DNA of 50,756 nucleotides, taken from Clostridia bacterium. GTDB taxonomy: Bacteria; Bacillota; Clostridia; Christensenellales; Aristaeellaceae. Below the pieces are notes generated by a model. The model had not been told where the DNA came from, did not search any database, and saw nothing but the letters and a program-made list of their open reading frames with translations. Positions 25,717 through 34,965 of this stretch are shown piece after piece. Location: the NCBI GenBank assembly GCA_017471885.1, contig JAFURI010000092.1, positions 1 to 50,756 of the forward strand. The letters run 5' to 3'. Positions within the stretch are counted from its first letter, which is position 1; every line of letters begins with the position of its first letter. Position numbers and translations under genes: made by a program.

Positions 25717-27672
25717 TTACAGCCCGCGCCAGGCCAGCGGCAGCCAGACCAGCATTTCGCCCATGCCGCGGTTGTCCCACGCATAGTAGGGAATCAGACG
25801 CACCTTCGTCTTCTTCAGCGCGGCGGGCTTCAGCGTGCGGTACAGGCATTCACGCTGCTTTTCGTCCATCTGCTGGCAGAGCAGCTCCGTCTCGTAGCCC
25901 CGGATGCTGCGGCCCTCGATCTCCACCTCCGCAGGGGTGAAGACTGCGTCCAGCGGCAGCAGCAGATCGTGCAGGCTGGCGGCGTCGGGCGCATCGGGCG
26001 TTTCCACACAGTACACCAGCGGGCCGATCTCCACCGCCGCCTGATTGCGATCCTCCTCGATCAGGCCGTGACCCACGGTCAGACGCGGCTGCATGTGCAG
26101 ATCCATCACGCAGCTGAAGCCCTCCGGATCCTTCACCTCGATGGCGTGATACGCGCCGCAGCCCAGCTTCACCCTTTCGCCGCAGGCGGTGATCTCCGCC
26201 TCCTCCGCCCATGCAGGAACGCGGACGTACAGCTTGAAGGGCTTGCCGTTGCTGCCGCTGACGCTGAAGGTGATGCGGCCGTCGAAGGGATACTCCGTCT
26301 TCTGCTCAAGGGTGAAGGCTGCGCCGTTTTTCAGGGTGAAGCGGGCGGTGTTCGCGCCGTAGAGGCCGGTGTACACGCCCTCGTCATCCACCGCATAGGC
26401 GTATTCCGCCGTCTGGGCCAGCGTACGGGCCAGATTGGGCGGGCAGCAGTAGCTCATGATATACTCCGTGCGGGTCTGACCCCACACCAGCTCGTAGGAA
26501 AGCTTCTTTGCGCGCTGCAGCATGTTCTCATAGAAGAATCTGCGCCCGTCAAGGCTCACGCCCGCCATGTTCACGTTGAGCATCATGCGCTCCAGCATGT
26601 CCATGTACTGCACGGAGGGGTTCATCAGGAACATGCGCCACGCCCAGAACACACCGCCAAGGGACGCGCAGGTCTCGTTGTAGGCAGTTACGTTGGGCAG
26701 CTGATACTCATAGCCGTAGGCCTGATGCACCAGCTGATGATGGAAGAAGTTGCCGTAGGGGGACGCGCCGTTGTACAGCGCGCCGCAGCCGCCTGTGATG
26801 TACATCTTCTGGTTCACCAGATGATTCCACACACTCTCCAGCACGGTGCGGTATTCCTCGTCGCCCCGCTCCATGTACAGATCCGTCACGCCGGCGTACA
26901 GATAGTTGGCGCGCACCGCGTGACCCACAATCTTGCGGTGCTGCTTCAGGGGCAGACGATCCTGATTATCATCCAGACCGTTCTCCACCGAGTCGCGCAG
27001 CTCCACGGAGAGCTGGGCCAGATCCAGATAATCCTTCTTGCCGGTGGTGCGGTACAACTCCACCAGACCCATGTAATGAGAGGGGCACACGGCGGTCTTG
27101 ACTTCGCCCGTGCGGGCAGCCTCCTCGTACAGATCCTTGAGGTAGCCAGCCGCTCGCTCCGCCACCTTCAGGAAGCTGTCCCGGCCGGTGAGGCGGTAAT
27201 ACAGGCAGGCCGAGGTGAACATGTGGCCCATGTTGTACACCTCAAAGTCGTTGATGTCGCCCTGCCGCTGGACGCCGGTACCCAGCCTTTCGCCGATGAT
27301 CTGCTTGGTGGACAGGTAGCCGTCCTCCAGCTGGGCGCGGCCGAAGAGCGCAATGTACTCCTCCAGCTGATCCAGCAGCTTCTGATTGCCCGTCTTCACG
27401 GCGGTATACACGGCGGATTCAAACCACTTGTAAAAGTCGCCGTCGCCGAATACCGTGCCGCGGAACCGGCCCTCCGCCTCGCCTGCGGCAATGCGGAAGT
27501 TCTCCACCACATGGCTGATATCCGCGCTCTCGAACATGCGCTGCAGATGCGGCACAGTCACCTGCGCCACGGTATCAAAGCGCTCCTTGTACAGGCCCGA
27601 GGTCCAGTCCACGTCGTTGTAGGGGATGGCATACGCCCGGGCATACGGGGAACGGGAGGTATCGGCGATCAT
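25717..27672 (-). CDS. GH127 beta-L-arabinofuranosidase
   Basis: 651 residues, full length for GH127 (HypBA1 type). Active-site residues can be read: zinc ligands E333 and C335 in YNETCASLGG, C409 and C410 in YCCPPNLAR, with C409 the expected nucleophile; the acid/base Glu aligns with E322 in YGYEYQLPN. An (alpha/alpha)6 barrel is followed by two beta-sandwich domains (PFDGRITFSVSGSNGKPFKLYVRVPAW). No signal peptide. The ATG overlaps the stop of the racemase-like gene (ATGA at 27669-27672) and has AAAGGA at normal spacing. Releases beta-linked L-arabinofuranose, found in hydroxyproline glycans and RG-II. Confidence 0.92.
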   Translation of the reverse strand: MIADTSRSPYARAYAIPYNDVDWTSGLYKERFDTVAQVTVPHLQRMFESADISHVVENFRIAAGEAEGRFRGTVFGDGDFYKWFESAVYTAVKTGNQKLLDQLEEYIALFGRAQLEDGYLSTKQIIGERLGTGVQRQGDINDFEVYNMGHMFTSACLYYRLTGRDSFLKVAERAAGYLKDLYEEAARTGEVKTAVCPSHYMGLVELYRTTGKKDYLDLAQLSVELRDSVENGLDDNQDRLPLKQHRKIVGHAVRANYLYAGVTDLYMERGDEEYRTVLESVWNHLVNQKMYITGGCGALYNGASPYGNFFHHQLVHQAYGYEYQLPNVTAYNETCASLGGVFWAWRMFLMNPSVQYMDMLERMMLNVNMAGVSLDGRRFFYENMLQRAKKLSYELVWGQTRTEYIMSYCCPPNLARTLAQTAEYAYAVDDEGVYTGLYGANTARFTLKNGAAFTLEQKTEYPFDGRITFSVSGSNGKPFKLYVRVPAWAEEAEITACGERVKLGCGAYHAIEVKDPEGFSCVMDLHMQPRLTVGHGLIEEDRNQAAVEIGPLVYCVETPDAPDAASLHDLLLPLDAVFTPAEVEIEGRSIRGYETELLCQQMDEKQRECLYRTLKPAALKKTKVRLIPYYAWDNRGMGEMLVWLPLAWRGL

Positions 27673-28343
27673 TTGATCAATCCTTTCTCGCACAGCGCGT
27701 TCTTCAGCGCAGCCGCGCCGAAGCGGGGGCTGGACAGGGTGACCTTGCCCACGGCGGCCTCAATATCCTGCTCCACATAAGCCATGGAGCCCTGCGCCAG
27801 CACAATCACGTCCACCTGATCGCAGATCTTGTGCGCCGCGGCGATCAGCAGCGTACGGAACTGGGCCTGATCCAGGCCGAATGCGCCGTCGATGAGACCG
27901 TCCACCAGCTCCACATGCCTTCCCATGGCCCGGGCCACGCGGCGGATGGTGCCCTTGGTGGGCTCCAGCGTGGTGGCAAGGGTCGCCAGCACACCGATGC
28001 GCTTGCCCCGGCGTACCGCCTCGCGGCACATATCCTCGTCGATGCGCACCACAGGCACGCCGATGCAGGCCGCCGCGCTCTGGAATGCGTCCGCCACCTC
28101 GCCTACGGAGGAGCAGATATTCAGCACCGCGTCGGCGCCCTGCGCCACGGCGGCGGTGTACATGCCCATCAGCCGGGCGGCGGCGGTGGGCGTCACATAG
28201 CCCGCGTCGCGCACCTCCGCCAGAATGGAGGGATCCTGCATGCTGATCAGCTCCGCATCCCCGCCGATGCATTTCTTCACTTCGCGCTCCACCAGTTCGA
28301 TCAGTTCAGGGGTTGTGCTCGTGTAAACCAGCGCTGCCTTCAT
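27669..28343 (-). CDS. Asp/Glu/hydantoin racemase-superfamily protein
   Basis: 224 residues from ATG 28343 (AAGGAG 9 nt upstream; ATG 28349 would be only 3 nt away). The aspartate/glutamate racemase fold is suggested by C77 in VLNICSSVGEV and the GVLATLATTLEPTK strand-loop. The second catalytic cysteine expected in the C-terminal half is missing: the equivalent loop reads LAQGSMAYVE (residues 182-191). A two-base racemase mechanism therefore seems unlikely; AroM/DcsC-type or maleate-isomerase-like chemistry using one cysteine is possible. It lies between GH78 and GH127 in the glycosidase operon, so its substrate may be a sugar acid (inference). Confidence 0.75.
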   Translation of the reverse strand: MKAALVYTSTTPELIELVEREVKKCIGGDAELISMQDPSILAEVRDAGYVTPTAAARLMGMYTAAVAQGADAVLNICSSVGEVADAFQSAAACIGVPVVRIDEDMCREAVRRGKRIGVLATLATTLEPTKGTIRRVARAMGRHVELVDGLIDGAFGLDQAQFRTLLIAAAHKICDQVDVIVLAQGSMAYVEQDIEAAVGKVTLSSPRFGAAALKNALCEKGLIK

Positions 28344-28361
28344 GGTCATTCACTCCTTGTC

Positions 28362-31133
28362 TTACTGTTCATCCGTCAGTGCGTAGCTGACCGTCCACAA
28401 TCCGGAGCCAACCTCCGCCTGCCACAGGCCGTCTTCATTCCGGGTAAAGGTGATCCCGCTCTGCACGTCCTCCGCGCCCTCCTCCAGGATGATGGAGGCC
28501 GTGGCGTTCACAGGCACCTGCATGGTGCGCAGGATCCGGCCATCCTTCGCATCCCAGCGGGAGGACAGGCGGCCGTAGACCGTATCCAGCGCGGCCTCCG
28601 CCCATTCCAGACCGCCGCCGGTGCGGGCATGCAGCACGGCATGCTTGTAGCCGGGATGATTTTCATCATTGTCCAGACCTGCCAGCACCCGGTACAGCCA
28701 GTCGCCGATGGCGCCGTAGGCATAGTGATTGAAGGAATTCATGTCCGGGCTCCACATGGTGCCGTCAGGCTTGAGGCCGTCCCAGTGCTCCCAGATGGTG
28801 GTGGCTCCGCACTTCACCTGATACAACCAGGAGGGGAAATCCTCCTTCAGCAGCAGGTCATAGGCTTCCTTCTTGCAGCCGTTTTCGCTCAGCGCGTGGC
28901 AGAAGTAGGGCGTGCCCATAAAGCCGGTGACCAGATGTCCGTCCCGCTCGTCCAGCAGACGCTTCAGGCCCTCCACCGTCCCCTGCCGACCCTTTTCGGG
29001 AATGAGCCCGAAGACCAGCGGCAGAATGTGGGAGGTCTGGGTCTGTACGGTCATCACACCCTCGTCGTCCAGGAAGGTGCGGCGGAACTTGTCCGCAATC
29101 TTCTCATACAGCGCCTGATATTCATCCGCCATGTCGTCTTTGCCCAGCACACGGCAGACCTTCACAAACAGGGAGGTGGAATAGGCGTAATAGGCGGTGC
29201 AGGTCAGATCGTTGGGCGTTGCGCCATAATAGCTGCCCTCCTCTGCATCCAGCGCCACCCAGTCGCCGAACTGCAGCAGATAATTCCAGATGTAGTCCCT
29301 GGCGTGATCCCGCATGAAGTTGATCCACTTGCGCATGCTCTCGAACTGATCCTCCAGAATGCGCTTATCACCGTAGGCCAGATACAGCATCCACGGGTTC
29401 ACCACCGCCACGTCGGCCCATGCCGCCGCAGAATGGGTGCCCTGCCCCAGCAGCCAGTCGCTGATGAAATGGAACTGGAGCTGATTGGGCACGATATGGG
29501 GCACACCGCCCTCTTCGGTCTGGTCATAGGCCACGTCCTTGAGCCATTTCCTGAAGAAGGGATAGACGTTGCGGATAAAGGTGGACGTGCGGCAGAAGAT
29601 CTGCGTGTCGCCGGTCCAGCCCATGCGCTCATCGCGCTGGGGACAGTCGGTGGGAATATCGAGGAAGTTGCCGCGCAGGCTCCATTCAATGTTGCTCTGC
29701 AGCTGATTGAGCAGCGGGTTGGAGCAGCGGAAGCTGCCCGTCTCCGTCATGCGGGAATACACTGCGCAGGCCGTGAAATCCTCCGCCCGCACCTCGCAGG
29801 GCCACTTTTCCACCTTGGCATACCGGAAACCCTGGAAGGAGAAGCTCTCGTCGAAGACCTCCTCGCCTTCGCCCCGGCAGACGTAGCGCACCTCGGCCTT
29901 TGCGCTGCGCAGATTGGCAAAGTAAGCGTTGCCGGCGGCGTCCAGCGTTTCAAAGCAGCGGATATGCGCCACATCGCCCTTCTTGCCCCGCACGCGGAAG
30001 CGCACCCAGCCGCTCAGGTTCTGGCCGAAGTCCAGCACTGTGTCGCCCTCGGGGGTGATGATGATTTCCTTCACCGGCAGCTTCTCGTTGATTCCCACCC
30101 GGCAGCCGGGCTGGGGCTGAAGCGCCTCCAGAGAATAATCCACCGTATTCACGTGCCGCCAGAGGATATCCTGCGGCTGATACTGCTGCGCAAAGGTGCG
30201 CTGCGCAATCTTCTGCTCGTCCGTCAGGGGCTGGGTCTTCGTATCGCGCTCCGGCTTGGGCTGACCGGCCTGCCGGACTCCGCCCATGGCGGGCGCAAAG
30301 CCCGGCTCGCTCCAGCCCGGCTGCTCCAGCCGCGCGTCATAGTACTCGCCGTCATAGATCTCCGAGAAGGTAACCGGCGATGCGCAGCCCAGCCAGCTTT
30401 CGTCCGTTGCGACCGTTTCCTCCGTGCCGTCCTCGTAGCGGATGGTCAGCTGCATCAGCAGGGCGGTACGGTCGCCGTAGTTGTTGCGCTCCCAGATGAA
30501 GCCCATCATGCCCTTGAACCAGCCTGCGCCCAGATGCGCGCCTACCGCGTTCCCGCCGCTGTGCAGCATCTTTGTCACGTCATAGGTCTGGTAGCACAGG
30601 TGCTTGTGATAGGAGGTCCAGCCGGGGGCCAGCTGATCCTCGCCCACCTTCTTTCCGTTCAGGTACAGGTGATATACGCCCAGCGCGGTGGCGCACAGAT
30701 ACGCCTCCTTCACGGGCTTTGTGATCTCCCACTCCCTGCGCAGATACGTGCCTGCGGAGTTGCTCCAGTCGCCGTCGTTCTCGGCGGTGATGAACTTCGC
30801 CTGCCACCTTCGGTCCGCCATGCCGGTCAGGAAGGAGCCTTCCTTCCAGCCGGTTTCCCCGTCCTGCGACCATGCGCGGACACGGACGTAATACCGTCTG
30901 CAGTTTTCCAGCCCCAGCGAAGGCAGCTGCACATGGGCGGATTCATCGCTCTCCACCCTGCCGCTGTCCCACACAATCGCCTCAAAGGACGGATCCTTCG
31001 CCGCCTGCAGCTGATACGCCGTCTGCATCACGTTGGTTCCGTCGCTTTCCAGCACCCAGCCGATTACCGGCTCCTCCTCCACGCCCTCGGGAGACTCGAA
31101 GTAATCCATCCAAAGCCTGTCAATCTTCAGCAT
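28362..31133 (-). CDS. GH78 alpha-L-rhamnosidase
   Basis: 923 residues, no signal peptide. Order: N-terminal Fn3-like sandwich, Bac_rhamnosid_N domain (YLRREWEITKPVKEAYLCAT, ALGVYHLYLNGKKVGEDQLAPGW with carbohydrate-module features), the (alpha/alpha)6 catalytic barrel with DCPQRDERMGWTGD (Glu502), a second conserved Glu in TTIWEHWDGL, and the C-terminal sandwich. Cleaves terminal alpha-L-rhamnose from imported oligosaccharides. GGAGG precedes ATG 31133, 12 nt after the GH42 stop. Highly typical of its family. Confidence 0.95.
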   Translation of the reverse strand: MLKIDRLWMDYFESPEGVEEEPVIGWVLESDGTNVMQTAYQLQAAKDPSFEAIVWDSGRVESDESAHVQLPSLGLENCRRYYVRVRAWSQDGETGWKEGSFLTGMADRRWQAKFITAENDGDWSNSAGTYLRREWEITKPVKEAYLCATALGVYHLYLNGKKVGEDQLAPGWTSYHKHLCYQTYDVTKMLHSGGNAVGAHLGAGWFKGMMGFIWERNNYGDRTALLMQLTIRYEDGTEETVATDESWLGCASPVTFSEIYDGEYYDARLEQPGWSEPGFAPAMGGVRQAGQPKPERDTKTQPLTDEQKIAQRTFAQQYQPQDILWRHVNTVDYSLEALQPQPGCRVGINEKLPVKEIIITPEGDTVLDFGQNLSGWVRFRVRGKKGDVAHIRCFETLDAAGNAYFANLRSAKAEVRYVCRGEGEEVFDESFSFQGFRYAKVEKWPCEVRAEDFTACAVYSRMTETGSFRCSNPLLNQLQSNIEWSLRGNFLDIPTDCPQRDERMGWTGDTQIFCRTSTFIRNVYPFFRKWLKDVAYDQTEEGGVPHIVPNQLQFHFISDWLLGQGTHSAAAWADVAVVNPWMLYLAYGDKRILEDQFESMRKWINFMRDHARDYIWNYLLQFGDWVALDAEEGSYYGATPNDLTCTAYYAYSTSLFVKVCRVLGKDDMADEYQALYEKIADKFRRTFLDDEGVMTVQTQTSHILPLVFGLIPEKGRQGTVEGLKRLLDERDGHLVTGFMGTPYFCHALSENGCKKEAYDLLLKEDFPSWLYQVKCGATTIWEHWDGLKPDGTMWSPDMNSFNHYAYGAIGDWLYRVLAGLDNDENHPGYKHAVLHARTGGGLEWAEAALDTVYGRLSSRWDAKDGRILRTMQVPVNATASIILEEGAEDVQSGITFTRNEDGLWQAEVGSGLWTVSYALTDEQ

Positions 31134-31145
31134 ACAAAACCTCCG

Positions 31146-33167
31146 TTATGCTTCCGTTCTGCAGATCAGCACGTCCTGCGCCGCAATCTGCCGTTTTCCG
31201 GTTACTGTGCCGCCATGGAGCAGATCCGTCAGGCGGCTTGCGCCGAAGTCCACCTCCGCTGCGCCGGTTCTGTTGTGATTCAGCACGAAGATCACCTCGC
31301 CCTTTTCGCTGACGCGCCGGGTAATCTCCACGCCCTCCTCCGCCGGGAACAGACCGCTGATCCCCGCATCCACGCAGATCAGGCCCATCAGCTCCGTGAG
31401 GAAGGCATGCTCGGGCTGAGTACCCACATAATACGCCTCGCCCTTGCCGAAGCGGTTGCGGGTGACGCAGGGCATGCCGGCATAGAAGTCTTCCTCATAC
31501 ACCGCCAGCGCCTCCGCTCCGCGGGTATGCAGCAGATCGCACAGGAAATTGCAGCCGTAGCTTTCCTGCTTCATGGGCAGTGCGCCGGTCAAGTGGATGC
31601 GGTTGCTCTCGTCGGGCCGCAGCGCGTCCACCTCCTCCACCCAGACGCCCAGCACGTCCCGGAGCTTGCCCGGATACTCGCCGAAGACGCAGCGGTCGTT
31701 CTCATCCACAAGGCCGGACATCACCGTGGTCACCAGCCTTCCGCCTTCCCGGACGTACTCCGTCAGCCGCTCCGCCACGCCCTCCCTGGTCATGTACAGC
31801 ATGGGAGCCACCACAAGCGCATAGCCGGAATAGTCCGTATCCGCGCCGGGATTGACGAAATCCACCGGAATGCTGCGCTCATGGAAGGGACGGTAGTAAC
31901 GGGACAGCGCGTCCAGATAATCCATATCCTTGCTGGGGCCGCTGCTCTGCTCCAGCGCCCACCAGCTGTTCCAGTCCATCAGGATAGCTACCTTCGCCGG
32001 GGAGCGCGCGCCGATGAACACGTCGCCCAGCTGCTCCAGCTCACAGCCCAACTGCTCGCTTTCACGGAAAACCCGGGTATGCTCATGCCCTGCGTGGCTG
32101 ATGATCGCGCCGTGGAACTTCTCCTGTCCGGCGATGGATTGCCGCATCTGGAAGAACAGGCAGGTGTCCGCGCCGTGGGCCATGGCCTGATAGCTGAGCA
32201 TCCTCACCTCGCCGGGACGCTTGAGCTTGTTGTAGGGCTGCCAGTTCTGCTGATTGGGCGACTGCTCGGTCAGCACAAAAGACTGTCCACCCTTGAGGCC
32301 GCGCATGATATCGTGCTTCATGGCCACAAAGTACGGCGGATGATGGGGCCAGGGGTAGTTGTCCCAGCCTACCACGTCCATATACTTCGTCAGGGTGAAC
32401 TGATCCAGCTTCTTGATGAAGCCGGACATATTGGTCTGCACGGGAATCTCCGGATTGTACTTCTTGAGCACCCTGTACTCGTTCATGAAGCACTCGGCGG
32501 TGGAATCCGTGACGAAACGCATGTAATCCAGCTGGATGGCAGGATTGAAGCGGTAATCGTCGTTGCGCTCGGTAGGCAGGGTCACCTCCTCAAAGGAGGT
32601 GACGGTGCGGCCCCAGAAGGAGGTGTGCCACTTCTCGTTCAGTCCGGCCACGCTGCCGTAACGCCTGCGCAGCCACAGCCGGAACTTCGCCTGACAGTTA
32701 TCGCAGTAGCAGTAGGTGCCGTATTCGTTGGATACATGCCACATGGCCAGCGCGGGATGGTGCGCGTACCGCTTTGCAAACTCCTCTGCAATGGCGGCGG
32801 CCCGCTCGCGGTACTTCAGGCTGTTGACACAGAAGAACACACGCATGCCGTGGGTACGCTTGCGGCCCTGAATATCCACCGGCAGCACCTCAGGATACCG
32901 GGTGGACAGCCATGCAGGCTGGGCCGTTGTGGGCGTGGCAAGACACACATAAATGCCGTTGGCCCAGATCTGATCAATGATCCGGTCCAGCCATGCAAAA
33001 TCGTACACGCCCTCGTCCGGCTCCAGCTTCGCCCAGGCGAACACCGGCAGGGTCAGCAGATTGATTCCCGCCTTTTTAAACAGCCGCATATCCTCCGCAA
33101 TGGTGTTTTCGTCCCACTGATCCGGATTATAATCTCCGCCGTAATAGATACGGTCTGCCTGCTTCAT
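31146..33167 (-). CDS. GH42 beta-galactosidase
   Basis: 673 residues. ATG 33167 follows GGAGG at 8 nt; the 14-codon longer frame has no RBS. TIM barrel from YYGGDYNPDQW; acid/base E148 in WHVSNEYG, nucleophile E301 in VLTEQSPNQQNW. A zinc cluster is formed by C113 and C153/C155/C158 (CYCDNC). The trimerisation/amidotransferase-like domain follows (VAPMLYMTREGVAERL), then a short C-terminal beta domain. Cytoplasmic; expected to remove galactose from pectic galactan or arabinogalactan side chains. Confidence 0.95.
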   Translation of the reverse strand: MKQADRIYYGGDYNPDQWDENTIAEDMRLFKKAGINLLTLPVFAWAKLEPDEGVYDFAWLDRIIDQIWANGIYVCLATPTTAQPAWLSTRYPEVLPVDIQGRKRTHGMRVFFCVNSLKYRERAAAIAEEFAKRYAHHPALAMWHVSNEYGTYCYCDNCQAKFRLWLRRRYGSVAGLNEKWHTSFWGRTVTSFEEVTLPTERNDDYRFNPAIQLDYMRFVTDSTAECFMNEYRVLKKYNPEIPVQTNMSGFIKKLDQFTLTKYMDVVGWDNYPWPHHPPYFVAMKHDIMRGLKGGQSFVLTEQSPNQQNWQPYNKLKRPGEVRMLSYQAMAHGADTCLFFQMRQSIAGQEKFHGAIISHAGHEHTRVFRESEQLGCELEQLGDVFIGARSPAKVAILMDWNSWWALEQSSGPSKDMDYLDALSRYYRPFHERSIPVDFVNPGADTDYSGYALVVAPMLYMTREGVAERLTEYVREGGRLVTTVMSGLVDENDRCVFGEYPGKLRDVLGVWVEEVDALRPDESNRIHLTGALPMKQESYGCNFLCDLLHTRGAEALAVYEEDFYAGMPCVTRNRFGKGEAYYVGTQPEHAFLTELMGLICVDAGISGLFPAEEGVEITRRVSEKGEVIFVLNHNRTGAAEVDFGASRLTDLLHGGTVTGKRQIAAQDVLICRTEA

Positions 33168-33255
33168 ATGCTTTTCCTCCGTACGCTCAAAGGTTTCTGC
33201 TGCTTCCATTATACATCAGAGGCGGCGGAATGTGTACTGTCTCCGCCATTCGTCC

Positions 33256-34683
33256 TTACTCCTTGTCCAGCCGGATGACGAAGCCCTCCGCGAAGGGATG
33301 ACGCTCCGGAATCTTCAGCGTCATTTTCTCGCTGTCCCGTCTCATCTCCACCAGACCGTCCACGCCCAGCATCCTTGCGCCGCGAATGCGGCCCAGTCCG
33401 CCGCCCTCCCGCAGGGATTTCAGCTGCAGGGTGCAGTCCTTCGGCACGCCAAAGCCGATGACGTACAGCGCCTCGTCCGTCTGGGTAAAGCGCACGTCGT
33501 TGCCGGTGAGCCGGTACTGGCCGCTCTCCATGGCGATCCCCTCGCGTACCTGCTGCTTCACACGCTCGATATTGTAATCCTCGTTGGCCGCCTCGGTCAC
33601 GCCCTCGCCGGGGACGATGAAGGGCCGCGTGCAGTAGATGCCCTCGCCGTTGAACTTCAGCCACTGACCGATGCGTCTGAGCTCCTTCACCGCGTCGGGA
33701 TGGAAGCTGCCGTCGGCGCAGGGGCCCACGTTCAGCAGGAGGCTGCCGTTCTTGGCGGTCACGTCCGCAATCTGCTGGATGATCCTGCCCGCAGGCTTGT
33801 ATTTGGGATCCTGCACGATACACCAGGTCACGCTGTCCTCCAGCCGGTCGTCCGTCTGCCAGAAGAAGGACTGCGTTTCCGCGAAGCGTCCGCACTCCAC
33901 GTCCGCCAGACCCAGCCCCTTGGGGAAATCCGCCTGCTTGTAGCAGATGATCCCCTCCGGCACAGCCTCGTAGTAGCATCGTGCGGCCTCGTGGAGATAC
34001 GCCTCGGGGATGATCATCAGCCGGCTGTCGTAGTACATCATGTCCGGACGGTACTGCACGCTGACCTCCCGCACCTTCTCCAGCCATGTATCGCAGAACT
34101 TCTTATCCGGATACCGGTAGGGCTGATACCGGTTGGTTTCCAGCGGAAGAGCCGGGCCGTAGTACATCTCGTTGGCGGGATCATACACGTCCGCCTCGTT
34201 GTCCGTGGACATGAACCAGCCCCACAGCCACTGATGATGCAGCGTCGCCACATACTTCAGCCCCTGCCTGCGGAAGGATTCGGCGCACTCGCCCACAACG
34301 TCCCGGCGGGGGCCCATCTTCACCGCATTGACGGGATTCACACGGCTGTCCCACATGGAAAAATTGTCCGCATGCTCGGACACGGGGCCGCCGTACCTTG
34401 CGCCGCTCTCCCTGACCAGCGCGGCCCACCCGTCCGGATCAAACCTTTCGCCCCTGAACATGGGAATGAAGTCCTTGTAGCCGAACTCGCTGAGCTTGCC
34501 GTAGCGGCGCTCATGCTCCTGATTCTGCCGGCAGCCCTTGTAGTACATGTTGCGGGAATACCACTCGTTGTCACAGGCAGGCACGCTGTAGGGGCCCCAG
34601 TGGAAGAACAGGCCGAACTTGCCGTCCCGCAGCCACTGCGGCTCGGAATGCTTCAGGCTTTCCCAGTCCATGGTCCAGTTCAT
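33256..34683 (-). CDS. GH29-type alpha-L-fucosidase
   Basis: 475 residues from ATG 34683 (GGAGG at 7 nt). WLRDGKFGLFFHWGPYSVPA is the GH29 entry; the histidine block is HHQWLWGWF; the nucleophile candidate is D219 in YRPDMMYYDSRLM. The usual HHDGFxLW block is altered to SEHADNFSMWDS, a divergence typical of less-studied GH29 subgroups, so the aglycone could be unusual (for example methylated or non-fucose). A C-terminal beta-sandwich follows. It is the first gene of the seven-gene operon; 88 nt separate it from GH42. No signal peptide. Confidence 0.85.
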   Translation of the reverse strand: MNWTMDWESLKHSEPQWLRDGKFGLFFHWGPYSVPACDNEWYSRNMYYKGCRQNQEHERRYGKLSEFGYKDFIPMFRGERFDPDGWAALVRESGARYGGPVSEHADNFSMWDSRVNPVNAVKMGPRRDVVGECAESFRRQGLKYVATLHHQWLWGWFMSTDNEADVYDPANEMYYGPALPLETNRYQPYRYPDKKFCDTWLEKVREVSVQYRPDMMYYDSRLMIIPEAYLHEAARCYYEAVPEGIICYKQADFPKGLGLADVECGRFAETQSFFWQTDDRLEDSVTWCIVQDPKYKPAGRIIQQIADVTAKNGSLLLNVGPCADGSFHPDAVKELRRIGQWLKFNGEGIYCTRPFIVPGEGVTEAANEDYNIERVKQQVREGIAMESGQYRLTGNDVRFTQTDEALYVIGFGVPKDCTLQLKSLREGGGLGRIRGARMLGVDGLVEMRRDSEKMTLKIPERHPFAEGFVIRLDKE

Positions 34684-34755
34684 ACCGGCACCTCCGCTTG
34701 ATATTCCTCCGCTGATTCTGCTGAATTTTTTGCCCTGCGCAGCATCTCTTCCTGC

Positions 34756-34764
34756 ATTGTAGCA
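34756..34764 (-). promoter_or_regulatory. Extended -10 promoter of the glycosidase operon
   Basis: On the minus strand TGCTACAAT gives an extended -10 (TACAAT at 34756-34761, TG at 34763-34764), about 75 nt before the GH29 start. The -35 is poor (TTTATT), as in extended -10 promoters. Confidence 0.5.
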
Positions 34765-34793
34765 TAAACGCGTCTGTAAATAAATAGCCCGTT

Positions 34794-34888
34794 CCGGAAA
34801 GTTTTCCACATCCAGCCGCCGTTTCTCTGAACGCAGTGATAAAATTCAGCTTTCAATTTATATTTTCCTCCGGTAAAAGGTTTTCCGG
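34794..34888. repeat. Two copies of a CCGG-AAA-TTTTCC element between divergent operons
   Basis: CCGGAAAGTTTTCC lies at 34794-34807, just upstream of the minus-strand promoter. A more complete palindrome, CCGGTAAAAGGTTTTCCGG, lies at 34870-34888, overlapping the plus-strand -35. The positions suggest operators for one regulator controlling GH140 and the glycosidase operon together. Confidence 0.4.
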
Positions 34889-34909
34889 CCCGTCATGTAT
34901 AACTATAAT
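34881..34909 (+). promoter_or_regulatory. Promoter of the GH140-like gene
   Basis: Perfect -10 TATAAT (34904-34909), with TTTTCC (34881-34886) 17 nt upstream as a weak -35 that overlaps a palindrome. Confidence 0.6.
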
Positions 34910-34965
34910 GTGGATAGCTTTCACCGCACAGGCCGGGGCGGTACCGCCCGGAAAGGATGACTGAT

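Noticed and set aside
27831..33278. A 1815-codon open frame on the plus strand
   Set aside because: It lies antisense to GH127, GH78 and GH42, all with intact active-site motifs and RBSs. Long antisense frames are expected in GC-rich genes with strong third-position bias; its translation has no recognisable domain.
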